Below are positions 51,264 through 60,409 of a DNA stretch of 64,000 bases, in pieces; within the stretch, counting starts at the first letter, position 1, and each line of letters opens with the position of its first letter. Below the pieces are notes generated by a model, which saw nothing but the letters and a program-made list of their open reading frames with translations, did no database searches and was not told the origin of the DNA. The stretch lies in NCBI RefSeq assembly GCF_025993685.1, contig NZ_DAJPEN010000001.1, positions 992,001 through 1,056,000 on the forward strand, in the 5' to 3' direction. The position numbers were made by a program, and so were the translations under genes. Source of the DNA: Bacteroides mediterraneensis. GTDB lineage: Bacteria; Bacteroidota; Bacteroidia; Bacteroidales; Bacteroidaceae.

Positions 51264-52346
51264 ATGAATTTTTTTGCAGATAAAATAATAGATTGGTACA
51301 AGGAAAACAAGCGGGATTTGCCTTGGAGGGAAACGAAAGACCCTTATAAAATATGGATATCAGAAATCATTCTTCAGCAGACACGGGTCGTGCAGGGATA
51401 TGATTATTATTGCCGTTTCATGGCACATTTTCCAGATGTGAATACACTGGCCAATGCTTCCGAAGACGAGGTGATGAAGTGTTGGCAGGGATTGGGGTAC
51501 TATTCCCGTGCCCGCAACCTGCATGCGGCAGCCAAGGTGATTGCGGAAAAAGGTTGTTTCCCCACGACGTATGAGGAGGTGAGAGCTTTGAAGGGAGTGG
51601 GCGATTATACGGCTGCGGCTATTTGTTCCTTTGCATACGATTTGCCATATTCGGTAGTCGACGGCAATGTGTATCGGGTGTTGTCGCGGTGGATGGGGGT
51701 GGAAGCCCCGATTGATACCGGTGCTGGCAAGAAGTTGTTTGCTTCCCTGGCAGATGAGATGATGGATAAGTCGCGTCCCGCCCTTTACAACCAGGCCATT
51801 ATGGATTTCGGGGCCTTGCAGTGTGTACCTTCTTCGCCTTCGTGTCTGTTCTGTCCGTTGTCGGACAGCTGTGTGGCCTTGCAGAAAAACCTGGTGGATA
51901 AATTGCCACGAAAAGAGCGGAAAACGAAGGTACTCGACCGTTATTTTTCTTATATTTACGTGCGTGCAGGCGCATATACTTATATTAAGAAACGGGCTGC
52001 CGGTGACATCTGGCAAAATCTGTATGAGTTTCCGCTGATAGAGACGGCGAATGAGGTCGGAGAAGAGGAAATGCTTTCCCTTCCGGAATTTCATCACCTG
52101 CTGGACGGTTGTGGCATGATATCCTTCCGGATGGTATCGCCCGAGGTAAAGCATGTGTTGTCGCACCGGGTGATTCATGCCAAGTGCTATGAAGTGGTGT
52201 TGGAGGGCGAGAATGTGACACTCCCTGGTTTCCAGCGGATTCAAATTGACGATTTTCATAATTTCCCGGTATCGCGCTTGATATCTCGTTTTTTTTCGTT
52301 ACTTTTGAAACCAAATCATAAAAAACAGAATCATGTCATTGAATAA
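51264..52346 (+). CDS. mutY: A/G-specific adenine glycosylase MutY
   Basis: About 360 aa. Base-excision repair enzyme removing A opposite 8-oxoG. Seen: LPWRETKDPYKIWISEIILQQTRV, LKGVGDYTAAAI (HhH, with the Asp in VVDGNVYRVLSRW), the 4Fe-4S cluster loop CVPSSPSCLFCPLSDSC (Cys spacing 6-2-5) and a C-terminal NUDIX-like domain (IWQNLYEFPLIET). Start 51264 fits; 51255 is also in frame. Its 3' end overlaps ssb by 14 bp, so both are translated from one mRNA. Confidence 0.94.
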   Translation: MNFFADKIIDWYKENKRDLPWRETKDPYKIWISEIILQQTRVVQGYDYYCRFMAHFPDVNTLANASEDEVMKCWQGLGYYSRARNLHAAAKVIAEKGCFPTTYEEVRALKGVGDYTAAAICSFAYDLPYSVVDGNVYRVLSRWMGVEAPIDTGAGKKLFASLADEMMDKSRPALYNQAIMDFGALQCVPSSPSCLFCPLSDSCVALQKNLVDKLPRKERKTKVLDRYFSYIYVRAGAYTYIKKRAAGDIWQNLYEFPLIETANEVGEEEMLSLPEFHHLLDGCGMISFRMVSPEVKHVLSHRVIHAKCYEVVLEGENVTLPGFQRIQIDDFHNFPVSRLISRFFSLLLKPNHKKQNHVIE

Positions 52347-52764
52347 AGTACAATTGATTGGAAATGTGGGAAAAGATCCCGAAGTGAGATATTTGGACAG
52401 TGGTGTGGCCGTAGCTACCTTCCCGTTGGCTACCACAGACCGTGCTTATACGCTGGCCAATGGCACCCAGGTGCCGGAGCGTACGGAATGGCATAACATC
52501 GTGCTGTGGCGCGGGCTGGCAGAAACTGCCGAAAAATATGTACACAAAGGAGATAAGTTATATATTGAAGGGAAAATCCGTTCTCGTTCTTACGATGACC
52601 AGAACGGTGTGAAACGTTATGTGACGGAAATTTTCGGCGACAATATGGAGATGCTTACTCCGCGTAGTGTGCAGTCTGCTGCTCCGGTGCAGCCCCAGGC
52701 GACTGCTGCGGCTACGGCTTCCGCTCAGCCGGAAAGTAACCCTTCGGATGATTTGCCGTTCTGA
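52333..52764 (+). CDS. ssb: Single-stranded DNA-binding protein
   Basis: A 143-aa OB-fold protein (MSLNKVQLIGNVGKDPEVRY ... ERTEWHNIVLWRGLAE ... GKIRSRSYDDQNG) with a flexible Ala/Gln/Pro-rich tail and the acidic tip DDLPF that binds partner proteins. Its ATG overlaps the mutY end by 14 bp. Confidence 0.96.
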   Translation: MSLNKVQLIGNVGKDPEVRYLDSGVAVATFPLATTDRAYTLANGTQVPERTEWHNIVLWRGLAETAEKYVHKGDKLYIEGKIRSRSYDDQNGVKRYVTEIFGDNMEMLTPRSVQSAAPVQPQATAAATASAQPESNPSDDLPF

Positions 52765-52807
52765 TTTCAGTCGGTCTCATTAAAATTAAAAATAGGAAGA
52801 TTATAGG

Positions 52808-54172
52808 ATGGATCCTGACTCGTATTTGCTCCGCTTGTCGGAGCTATGTGACGGAATTACCGTAATGCCCCTTTCATTAGGGGCAGCTTTTGCTTTATCT
52901 CTGGCCCTTGTGCTGCTGTATGTATCGGGCTTTGTTTCAGCTTCTGAAATCGCTTTTTTTTCGCTTTCCCCTTCCGATTTGAACGAAATAGAAGAGGAAA
53001 ATCATCCTTCTGACGCCAAAATCAAGAGTCTGCTGGATGATTCGGAACGTTTGCTGGCGACAATTCTGATTTCGAATAATTTTGTCAATGTGACGATTAT
53101 CATGTTGTTGAACTATGTGTTTGCCAGCGTGATAGATTTTGGTCAGGCAAAGATTCTGGAGTTTTTGATTGTCACAGTAGTGCTGACGTTTCTGCTGCTG
53201 TTGTTTGGGGAGATTATGCCTAAAATTTATTCGGCCCAGCATACCCTGCCTTTTGCCCGGAAGGCGGCGCCGGTCATTGCGGTGCTGCGGACGGTGTTTT
53301 GGCCGGTTTCTTCCCTGCTGGTCCGCTCTTCTTTCTTTATCAATCGTTTTTCTCAGAAGAAATCACGGAACTTGTCGGTGAATGAGCTTTCCCAGGCTTT
53401 GGAACTGACCGATATTCAGGACACCTCGGAAGAAAGTAATATGTTGGAAGGTATCATCCGTTTTGGAGAAGAAACGGCCAAGGAGGTGATGACTTCCCGC
53501 TTGGATATTGTGGATTTGGACATTGAATCTTCTTTTCCGGAAGTATTGAAGTGTATCAATGAAAATGGGTATTCACGTATTCCGGTGTATGAGGAAACGC
53601 GCGACTGCATCAAAGGTATTTTGTATATCAAGGATTTGCTTCCTTATCTGGACAGAGGGGATGATTTCAAGTGGCAGAACCTGATTCGTCCGGCCTTGTT
53701 CGTTCCAGAAAATAAGATGATAGGTGATTTGTTGCGTGATTTTCAGGCCAACAAGATTCATATTGCAGTGGTAGTGGATGAGTTTGGCGGTACTTCGGGT
53801 ATTGTCACCATGGAGGACATTATCGAGGAGATTGTGGGAGAAATCAACGATGAGTATGATGAGGAGGAACATTCCTATGTGAAACTGACGGAGAATGTCT
53901 ATGTGTTTGAAGGAAAGACTTTGCTTTCCGACTTCTATAAGATTATCAAGGACAGTGAGGATGTGTTCGATAAGGTTTCAGGGGATGCCGATTCACTGGC
54001 GGGACTGCTGCTGGAACTGAAAGGTGAATTTCCGGCATTGCATGAAATTATCAATTACATGAATTACCGTTTTGAAATCCTGGAAATGAATTCACGGCGT
54101 ATCCTGAAAGTTAAAGTAACCATATTGCCTTCTGCGCCAGAGGAGGAAAAAGCCGACAAGGAGAAAAAATAA
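52808..54172 (+). CDS. gldE: GldE-like CNNM/CBS membrane protein
   Basis: A 454-aa protein with a CNNM membrane domain (VSGFVSASEIAFFSLSPSDL ... FGEIMPKIYSAQ), a CBS pair (EVMTSRLDIVDLD; VVDEFGGTSGIVTMEDIIEEIVGEI), and a C-terminal CorC_HlyC domain. It is the homologue of gliding-motility protein GldE found in non-gliding Bacteroidetes next to mutY and ssb. It probably acts in metal-ion homeostasis or lipoprotein stability rather than motility here. The PPTase follows after 2 bp. Confidence 0.9.
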   Translation: MDPDSYLLRLSELCDGITVMPLSLGAAFALSLALVLLYVSGFVSASEIAFFSLSPSDLNEIEEENHPSDAKIKSLLDDSERLLATILISNNFVNVTIIMLLNYVFASVIDFGQAKILEFLIVTVVLTFLLLLFGEIMPKIYSAQHTLPFARKAAPVIAVLRTVFWPVSSLLVRSSFFINRFSQKKSRNLSVNELSQALELTDIQDTSEESNMLEGIIRFGEETAKEVMTSRLDIVDLDIESSFPEVLKCINENGYSRIPVYEETRDCIKGILYIKDLLPYLDRGDDFKWQNLIRPALFVPENKMIGDLLRDFQANKIHIAVVVDEFGGTSGIVTMEDIIEEIVGEINDEYDEEEHSYVKLTENVYVFEGKTLLSDFYKIIKDSEDVFDKVSGDADSLAGLLLELKGEFPALHEIINYMNYRFEILEMNSRRILKVKVTILPSAPEEEKADKEKK

Positions 54173-54174
54173 CT

Positions 54175-54846
54175 ATGCCGCTTCTGAAAATATGGAACGA
54201 AGATAACGGGCAGTGGGGAATCTGGCATGTGACGGAAACACCGGAGGAGCTTCGGGCTTGCCTGTCGGATGCGACGGTTTCTCAGGAACTGGAGGCGTTG
54301 AAGGCTCCTTCACGGAAGCTGGAATACCTGGCAGTCCGGGTGTTGCTGAAAGCCATGTGGGGAAGGGAGGTTCGGATTGGGCATGAACCTTCAGGAAAAC
54401 CTTTTCTGTGGAATGAGTCTTGTCGCATATCCATCTCCCATACGAAAAATTACGTGGCGGTAGGTTTGCATGCGATTGCTTCTCCTGGAATTGATATCGA
54501 GATGTATGGGGAAAGGGTACGGAAAGTGGCGCCTCGTTTTGTCCGGGAAGATGAGATGCCGGGTAGGGAACGCATGGAGCCTCAGGAGGAATTATACCAG
54601 TTGCTGCTGCATTGGTCTGCCAAGGAGACCATGTTCAAGGTGATGGATTGTTGCGAAGTGGATTTTCTGGAACACTTGAAAGTGGTGCCTTTCCCGTTGG
54701 CTTCTTCCGGTTCTTTCAGAGGGGAATCTTTCCGTTTGGAGGAAAAACGACATTTTATGATTCATTATTTGATACATCCGGAGTTTGTCTGTACATACTG
54801 TGTAGGCAATGACGGAAAACAAATACAGGAAGATTTTGTTTTTTAA
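54175..54846 (+). CDS. 4'-phosphopantetheinyl transferase
   Basis: A 223-aa Sfp-type transferase, moving 4'-phosphopantetheine from CoA to carrier proteins. Motifs: ISISHTKNYVAV (about 85-96), GIDIEMYGERV (Asp107, Glu109) and LHWSAKETMFK (Trp147, Lys150, Glu151). It lies in the mutY-ssb-gldE-PPTase order known in Bacteroidales; its carrier partner is not evident here. Confidence 0.9.
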   Translation: MPLLKIWNEDNGQWGIWHVTETPEELRACLSDATVSQELEALKAPSRKLEYLAVRVLLKAMWGREVRIGHEPSGKPFLWNESCRISISHTKNYVAVGLHAIASPGIDIEMYGERVRKVAPRFVREDEMPGRERMEPQEELYQLLLHWSAKETMFKVMDCCEVDFLEHLKVVPFPLASSGSFRGESFRLEEKRHFMIHYLIHPEFVCTYCVGNDGKQIQEDFVF

Positions 54847-54855
54847 GGAAAAAAG

Positions 54856-57855
54856 ATGAACAAGAAGTTGCGTAAAACCATTCGGTTGACGGCTATATCA
54901 CTGAGTACGTTATTGGTTGTTCTTTTGGTAGCCGTGGCAATTGTGGTGAATTTTATTTTTACGCCGGAGAAGTTGACTCCGGTAGTGCTGAATGTGGCTA
55001 ACCGTACGCTGAATGCCCATTTGCAGATGGAAAAGGTGGAGCTGACATTTTTCTCTACTTTCCCGCGGTTCGGGCTGAAGGTCACTGACGGGGTTTTGGT
55101 ATCCAAAGCCATCAACGATACGTTATGGCAGAAAACTGATTCCCTGCTTTCTTTCAAGAAATGTGTGGTAGTGGTGAATCCTGTAGATTATTTATGGAAA
55201 CACAAAATCAGTCTGCGTTACTTGGGTTTGGAGGATGCCACGGTATATGCTTTCACGAACAAGGAAGGAAAAAGCAACTGGGATATCGTGAAGAGTATGT
55301 CCGACCAGCTGGAGGAGGATACGGTGTCGCAAAGGGATACGACCATCCAGGAAATAGATATCAATCGTGTCTCACTGAAACGGTCTAATGTGACGTTTGA
55401 CGACCGCAACACCAGGGTTTATACCCGGGTGCAGAATCTGAACCTGACTTTGAAAGCTTCCTTGAAGAAGGACTATTCGGCCCTGACTTTAAATTATGAC
55501 AACGAGAATCTGCTTTTTTGGCAGGATGGCCAACTGCTGGTCAATCATCTGGCCGTGGGGCTGAATGCGGATATGCAACTGGACCGTACGTCCCGGAAAC
55601 TGACCTTTAAAGATACCGGATTGACGTTGAACGGAGTGGCGCTTGACTTGTCGGGAACACTCGGACGGGATAGTGTCGGCGGACCTGCCCGGGTAGATTT
55701 AGGTTACAAACTGCATGCTCCTTCTTTGGAGACGGTTCTGAATATGGTCCCGGAAAGTGTGTTGAAGCGGCAGGAACTGACAGCCAATGGAGAAGTGATA
55801 CTGGAAGGAACCTTGAAGGGACTTTATGGCAAAGAACACATGCCGGAGGCCACGTTGAAAGTGAATATCAACAAAGCTTCCGCCCAATATGCCGGTTTGC
55901 CTTATGGGGTGGATGAGCTTACGGCGGAATTCAACGGCTATGTTGATTTGATGCGTCAGAAACCATCGTATGCCCAGCTGAAGATTTTTCAGTTCAAGGG
56001 GGCCCATACGGACATCTTGGCCGATGGAAAGGTGGAGGATTTGCTGGGTGACCCTGACATCACATTTCACACGCGTTCGGAAATTGACCTGACTGCATTG
56101 GCCAAGACATTCCCTTTGCAGGAAGGAGTGTCTATCGGTGGACGTGTAGGAGCTGATTTCCGGTTGCGGTGCCGTCTTTCGTCTATTCAGAAACAAGACT
56201 GGGGACGGGTGCGTCTGAAAGGTAAACTGGATATGCAGGACATGTATGTGCGCGATACGACAAAGAATTTTGAGTTCTCCAGCAATGCCGATTTGCGCTT
56301 CATTGGAGAAGATAATCTGGCCGCAAAGGTGACGATTCAGAAGGCCGTGCTGCGGGCTTCTTCCTTATCTGCCGAACTGGACGAATTGAATGCGACCGTA
56401 AAATCAACGAATCCTCAGGATACCACTCGGCTGATTGACGTGGAATGTAAGTTGCAGATGAGCCGTCTGAAAGGAGGAATGGGCGATTCATTGAAGGTGT
56501 TTACGAAAAAAGCGAAGGCTTCACTGCATTTGCAGCCGGGTAAACGGAATCCCGCCATGCCGAATGTGAAGCTCGCCCTGGAGACGGATACGCTTTTCTG
56601 CCGGATGGGGCAGATGAAGATGGGAATGGATAAAGGCGGTTTTAACTTGACTGCCGAGAAAATCCGTGACTCGCTCTGGCTGCCGAAAGGAATTATCGGT
56701 TTTAACCGGCTGACGTTGCGGACGCCGGAACTGGCTTTGCCCATCAGGATGCGTAAGACTGCGGTCACCGTAGGCGACCGGAATATTACCTTGAGGAATG
56801 CCAGTTTGCGTATCGGACGTTCCAATCTGACGGCCAGTGGGGCGGTATATGGGTTGTATGCAGCCATGAAGAAGGGTAAGCTCTTGAAAGCCAATCTTGA
56901 GATTTCGTCCCGCAACCTGGATTGTAACCAGCTCATCAATGCGTTGAATTTCCCACAGGATACGCTTCAGGCAGAAACCGATACGGTGTCAAGTTCCGAA
57001 CCTTTGCAGTTGTTTGTCATTCCGCCGAAGATAGATTTCGAGCTGAAAACCAACTTGAACAAGGTGACCTACGGCAATATGGTCTTTGAGCATGTGAAGG
57101 GAGAAGTGGATATCCGTAATCAGGCGGTCTATCTGAAGAAGCTGACCATGCGCGGTCTGGAGGCGGATGTGGAGACCACATTGGTTTATCGTGCCCGTAA
57201 GAAGACGCGCGGCTATGCCGGTTTTGATTTCCGGTTGAGGCAGGTAAATATCGGAAAGCTGGTAGATTTCATTCCTTCCCTTGATACCATTGTGCCGATG
57301 TTGCGTTCGTTCAAGGGAATGGTCGATTTTGATGCGGCTGCCGAAGCGGTACTCGATTCTAATCTGAACGTGAAGATTCCGACGTTAAAAGCAGCCATTC
57401 ATATCAAGGGAGACAGTCTGGTGCTGATGGATGGAGAAACCTTTGCAGAAATATCCAAGACGTTGATGTTCAAGAATAAGAAACGGAATGTGTTCGACAG
57501 TATTTCGGTGAACCTGACCGTGAAGGATGGAAATGTGACGGTGTATCCTTTCCTGCTTCAGATAGACCGTTATAAAGCGGCTGTAGGAGGTACGCAGGGG
57601 TTGGACATGAATTTCAATTATCATATTTCCGTGTTGAAATCTCCTTTGCCTTTCAAGGCCGGTGTCAATATTACCGGAAATCTGGACAAGATGAAAATAC
57701 GTATCGGGAAGGCGAAGTATAAAGATGCAGTGACACCTGTGGCCATTCGGAAGGTCGACAGTACCCGTGTCAACATGGGACAGGAAATCATTCATAGTTT
57801 TGAACGGGTTATGAACCGGGCCTATCGTGGAAGGCTTCCGAATGGAGCGGAGTAA
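54856..57855 (+). CDS. AsmA-family protein
   Basis: A 999-aa inner-membrane-anchored protein. One membrane helix (ISLSTLLVVLLVAVAIVVNFIF) is followed by a very long beta-rich periplasmic part typical of AsmA/TamB-like bridges (AsmA N-terminal motif LNAHLQMEKVELTFFSTFPRFGLKV). In the family such proteins move phospholipids to the outer membrane. Starts 9 bp after the PPTase stop. Confidence 0.88.
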   Translation: MNKKLRKTIRLTAISLSTLLVVLLVAVAIVVNFIFTPEKLTPVVLNVANRTLNAHLQMEKVELTFFSTFPRFGLKVTDGVLVSKAINDTLWQKTDSLLSFKKCVVVVNPVDYLWKHKISLRYLGLEDATVYAFTNKEGKSNWDIVKSMSDQLEEDTVSQRDTTIQEIDINRVSLKRSNVTFDDRNTRVYTRVQNLNLTLKASLKKDYSALTLNYDNENLLFWQDGQLLVNHLAVGLNADMQLDRTSRKLTFKDTGLTLNGVALDLSGTLGRDSVGGPARVDLGYKLHAPSLETVLNMVPESVLKRQELTANGEVILEGTLKGLYGKEHMPEATLKVNINKASAQYAGLPYGVDELTAEFNGYVDLMRQKPSYAQLKIFQFKGAHTDILADGKVEDLLGDPDITFHTRSEIDLTALAKTFPLQEGVSIGGRVGADFRLRCRLSSIQKQDWGRVRLKGKLDMQDMYVRDTTKNFEFSSNADLRFIGEDNLAAKVTIQKAVLRASSLSAELDELNATVKSTNPQDTTRLIDVECKLQMSRLKGGMGDSLKVFTKKAKASLHLQPGKRNPAMPNVKLALETDTLFCRMGQMKMGMDKGGFNLTAEKIRDSLWLPKGIIGFNRLTLRTPELALPIRMRKTAVTVGDRNITLRNASLRIGRSNLTASGAVYGLYAAMKKGKLLKANLEISSRNLDCNQLINALNFPQDTLQAETDTVSSSEPLQLFVIPPKIDFELKTNLNKVTYGNMVFEHVKGEVDIRNQAVYLKKLTMRGLEADVETTLVYRARKKTRGYAGFDFRLRQVNIGKLVDFIPSLDTIVPMLRSFKGMVDFDAAAEAVLDSNLNVKIPTLKAAIHIKGDSLVLMDGETFAEISKTLMFKNKKRNVFDSISVNLTVKDGNVTVYPFLLQIDRYKAAVGGTQGLDMNFNYHISVLKSPLPFKAGVNITGNLDKMKIRIGKAKYKDAVTPVAIRKVDSTRVNMGQEIIHSFERVMNRAYRGRLPNGAE

Positions 57856-57867
57856 ATGAATCTCTAT

Positions 57868-57899
57868 TTTGCATATTTATCTGAATAATTGTATATTTG
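57868..57899 (+). promoter_or_regulatory. Promoter of the POT transporter
   Basis: TTTG at 57868-57871 and TATATTTG at 57892-57899, 20 bp apart: a near-ideal Bacteroides -33/-7 promoter. Confidence 0.7.
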
Positions 57900-57961
57900 C
57901 GAACTAGAGACAGAATATATACGAGTATTAACACTATTAATCATTAAAATCTTCATTATTT

Positions 57962-59518
57962 ATGTTTAACAAGCATCCTAAAGGTCTGATACCTGCTGCA
58001 CTTTCTAACATGGGGGAGCGTTTCGGCTACTACATCATGAATGCCGTGCTGGTATTGTTTCTTTGTTCTAAATTTGGTATAAGTGAGGAAAAAAGTACAC
58101 TTATCTATTCATTCTTTTATGCAGGTATCTATCTGTTAAGTCTTGTTGGGGGTCTGATAGCCGACAGAAAGCAGAATTATAAAGGTACAATCATGGCCGG
58201 TCTCGTGGTCATGGCTGTGGGATATATTGCATTATCTATTCCTATTACTGCCAATGCAGGCAATACATCATGGTTGCTTACACTTACTTGTATTGCCTTG
58301 TTCTTCATCGCATTTGGTAATGGTCTGTTCAAGGGAAACCTTCAGGCCATTGTAGGTCAGATGTACGATGACCTTGAAGCAGAGGCTGCACAGAAGGGAG
58401 AAAAGGAACTGATTGAAGCCAAGAGCAAGAGAGATTCCGGATTCCAGATATTTTATGTATTTATCAATATTGGTGGACTTATCGCTCCGTTTATCGCTCC
58501 TCTGTTGAGAAGCTGGTGGCTGAGTGCACACAATATGGTCTACAATGCAGGCCTTCCTGCTCTGTGCCATGAATATATAGCGAAAGGTGCAGACGGTATG
58601 TCGGCTGAGGCTATGGGCAACTTGAATCAGCTGATGTCACAGTGCGTAGGTGCAACTACCGATATGGCTGCTTCTTGCGCACAATATTTGCAGATATTTA
58701 ATGAAGGTATCCATTATTCATTTTTGGCATCTGTAGCCGCAATGCTTATTTCTTTGATTATCTTCTTTGTGACCAAGCGTCAGTTCCCAAATCCGGGAAA
58801 GAAAGAAGCCGCAGCTGCTGTTACTTATTCCGCAGAAGAAAAGGCTGCCATGGCGAAGGAAATTAAGCAGCGTCTTTACGCTTTGTTTGCAGTGCTGGGT
58901 GTGGTTATTTTCTTCTGGTTCTCATTCCATCAGAACGGTACTTCACTTTCACTCTTTGCGAGAGACTTCGTTGATACATCTACAATTGCTCCGGAAATAT
59001 GGCAGGCAGTGAATCCTTTCTTTGTGATTACATTGACTCCGGTCATCATGATGATTTTCGGTTCTCTTTCAAGAAGAGGCAAGGAAATTTCTACTCCGCG
59101 TAAGATTGCCATCGGTATGCTCATTGCAGGTTTGGCTTATCTCTTCTTGTCTGCATATTCACTCATTATGGGTTATCCTTCTGCTGCAGAATATCGAGAA
59201 CTTCCTATTGACCAGCAGGTAAAAGCTGGTGCATGGGTGTTGATTGTTCTTTACTTCCTGCTTACGGTAGCTGAGTTGTTTATCTCTCCACTTGGATTGT
59301 CATTCGTTTCGAAGGTGGCTCCAAAGCATCTTTTAGGACTTTGCCAGGGATTGTGGCTTGGTGCAACAGCTGTAGGTAATCTTCTGTTGTGGATTGGTCC
59401 TCTTATGTATAATGCCATTCCTATTGGATATTGCTGGGCTATTTTCATGATTGTATGCCTCATTTCAATGGGAGTCATGCTGTTCATGGTAAAATGGCTG
59501 GAACGTGTAGCAAAATAA
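57962..59518 (+). CDS. POT-family peptide transporter (MFS)
   Basis: A 518-aa proton-coupled di/tripeptide transporter with about 14 membrane helices. Signatures: NMGERFGYYIMNAVLVLFL (ExxERF-like), FIAFGNGLFKGNLQAIVGQMYDD, GFQIFYVFINIGGLIAPFI, FWFSFHQNGTSLSLF. It fits with the secreted C1 and C69 peptidases of the window as an uptake route for peptides; it is not in the same operon. Confidence 0.93.
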   Translation: MFNKHPKGLIPAALSNMGERFGYYIMNAVLVLFLCSKFGISEEKSTLIYSFFYAGIYLLSLVGGLIADRKQNYKGTIMAGLVVMAVGYIALSIPITANAGNTSWLLTLTCIALFFIAFGNGLFKGNLQAIVGQMYDDLEAEAAQKGEKELIEAKSKRDSGFQIFYVFINIGGLIAPFIAPLLRSWWLSAHNMVYNAGLPALCHEYIAKGADGMSAEAMGNLNQLMSQCVGATTDMAASCAQYLQIFNEGIHYSFLASVAAMLISLIIFFVTKRQFPNPGKKEAAAAVTYSAEEKAAMAKEIKQRLYALFAVLGVVIFFWFSFHQNGTSLSLFARDFVDTSTIAPEIWQAVNPFFVITLTPVIMMIFGSLSRRGKEISTPRKIAIGMLIAGLAYLFLSAYSLIMGYPSAAEYRELPIDQQVKAGAWVLIVLYFLLTVAELFISPLGLSFVSKVAPKHLLGLCQGLWLGATAVGNLLLWIGPLMYNAIPIGYCWAIFMIVCLISMGVMLFMVKWLERVAK

Positions 59519-59547
59519 ATTTCTCGAAATAGAATTTACTTGTGGAG

Positions 59548-59586
59548 GAGGCTGTCTCAAATTGAAATATAATTTGAGACAGCCTC
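59548..59586 (+). terminator. Hairpin terminator resembling an IS1182 end
   Basis: GAGGCTGTCTCAAATT pairs perfectly with AATTTGAGACAGCCTC around the loop GAAATAT, followed by TTTT. It matches the left end of the IS at 47151-47187 at nearly every position, including the loop GAAATATAATTT, so it is probably a solo IS end used as a terminator. Confidence 0.75.
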
Positions 59587-59917
59587 TTTTATTCGATTGT
59601 AACCTATAAGTCTACTGATGTTTCTACTTTGAGACCTCATTGTTTTATTTTCTTTCTTCTCCTTTTTATATGCCATTTGTTTCCGTGTATTTGACTTATG
59701 AATAAAATTGAGGTGCAAAGGTATGTGTTATGGCAACTATTAAAGTAAGTTCATGTCTTTTGATTCTGTACAAATCTCCATACTCCTTTCTGTAGGTTAT
59801 ATTTGTACACGAAAACTTGCATGAATAATCATAACACCTTTCGAATCCCCCGATTTTTAATCAACCCCAAAGTTGTTGATACTATATAAGGGAAATAATA
59901 ATCAGAACAATAACATT
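59587..59917. other. Intergenic stretch without a recognised gene
   Basis: AT-rich, about 330 bp. It has no long reading frame with coding character, and I see no -7 element that fits TAnnTTTG in front of the next gene. Confidence 0.5.
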
Positions 59918-60094
59918 ATGTTTGAATACGACGAACAGACAGAAATCATTGGTGTAAGATCCACTTTGCACGAAGCGTACAAAGGCTATACAGAGGGAAC
60001 GATTGTGGGCTACTTCGGACTTAAAATTATTGTACAGCTCGACAACGGTAAGGAGATAGTCGAATACCGTGATGACGTATCGATTTACGATTGA
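59918..60094 (+). CDS. Small SH3-like beta protein, function unknown (58 aa)
   Basis: A 58-aa protein from ATG 59918, preceded by A-rich sequence; the frame is open 15 codons upstream from a TTG but without coding character. Strands in EGTIVGYFGLKIIVQLDNGK, then EIVEYRDDVSIYD, suggest a small SH3-like barrel. The family is not recognised. It may be an accessory gene of the AT-rich segment. Confidence 0.5.
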   Translation: MFEYDEQTEIIGVRSTLHEAYKGYTEGTIVGYFGLKIIVQLDNGKEIVEYRDDVSIYD

Positions 60095-60244
60095 TAACTG
60101 ATTAAATATATTGAGATATGGGAAATTTTTAATTGTTATAATGGTGGTATGAGTATACTGTTTCTATAACCATCGTACTGTTTTGTTATGACAACCTAGC
60201 TAAAAAAGAATATAATCTGTATATTTTCCCTTTTTTATCATTCT

Positions 60245-60400
60245 TCAATGCCATTTATCAATATATTTGTGGGCATCTTCCTGTGTAACAAACAATGATG
60301 CGAATTGCAAGTTTAATATATACAGGTTGAATACAGCTATGTCTTTTGACAAATGTCTGTTGTAAAATGAGACTTTAACATCTAATCCACTTAGTTGCAT
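60245..60400 (-). CDS. Possible small protein or gene remnant
   Basis: Minus-strand frame of 51 codons starting MQLSGLDVKVSFYNRHLSKD and ending AHKYIDKWH. Its amino-acid composition looks like a real protein (mixed polar and hydrophobic, charged tail), not an AT-rich artefact, but no family is recognised and its start is near the start of the gene on the other strand. It may be a remnant of a longer gene. Confidence 0.3.
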   Translation of the reverse strand: MQLSGLDVKVSFYNRHLSKDIAVFNLYILNLQFASLFVTQEDAHKYIDKWH

Positions 60401-60409
60401 GATATAACA

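Noticed and set aside
60245..60400. Minus-strand 51-codon frame considered as an antitoxin partner of the 58-aa protein at 59918
   Set aside because: The two are convergent, show no toxin or antitoxin motif and have no shared promoter; kept only as a weak coding candidate.
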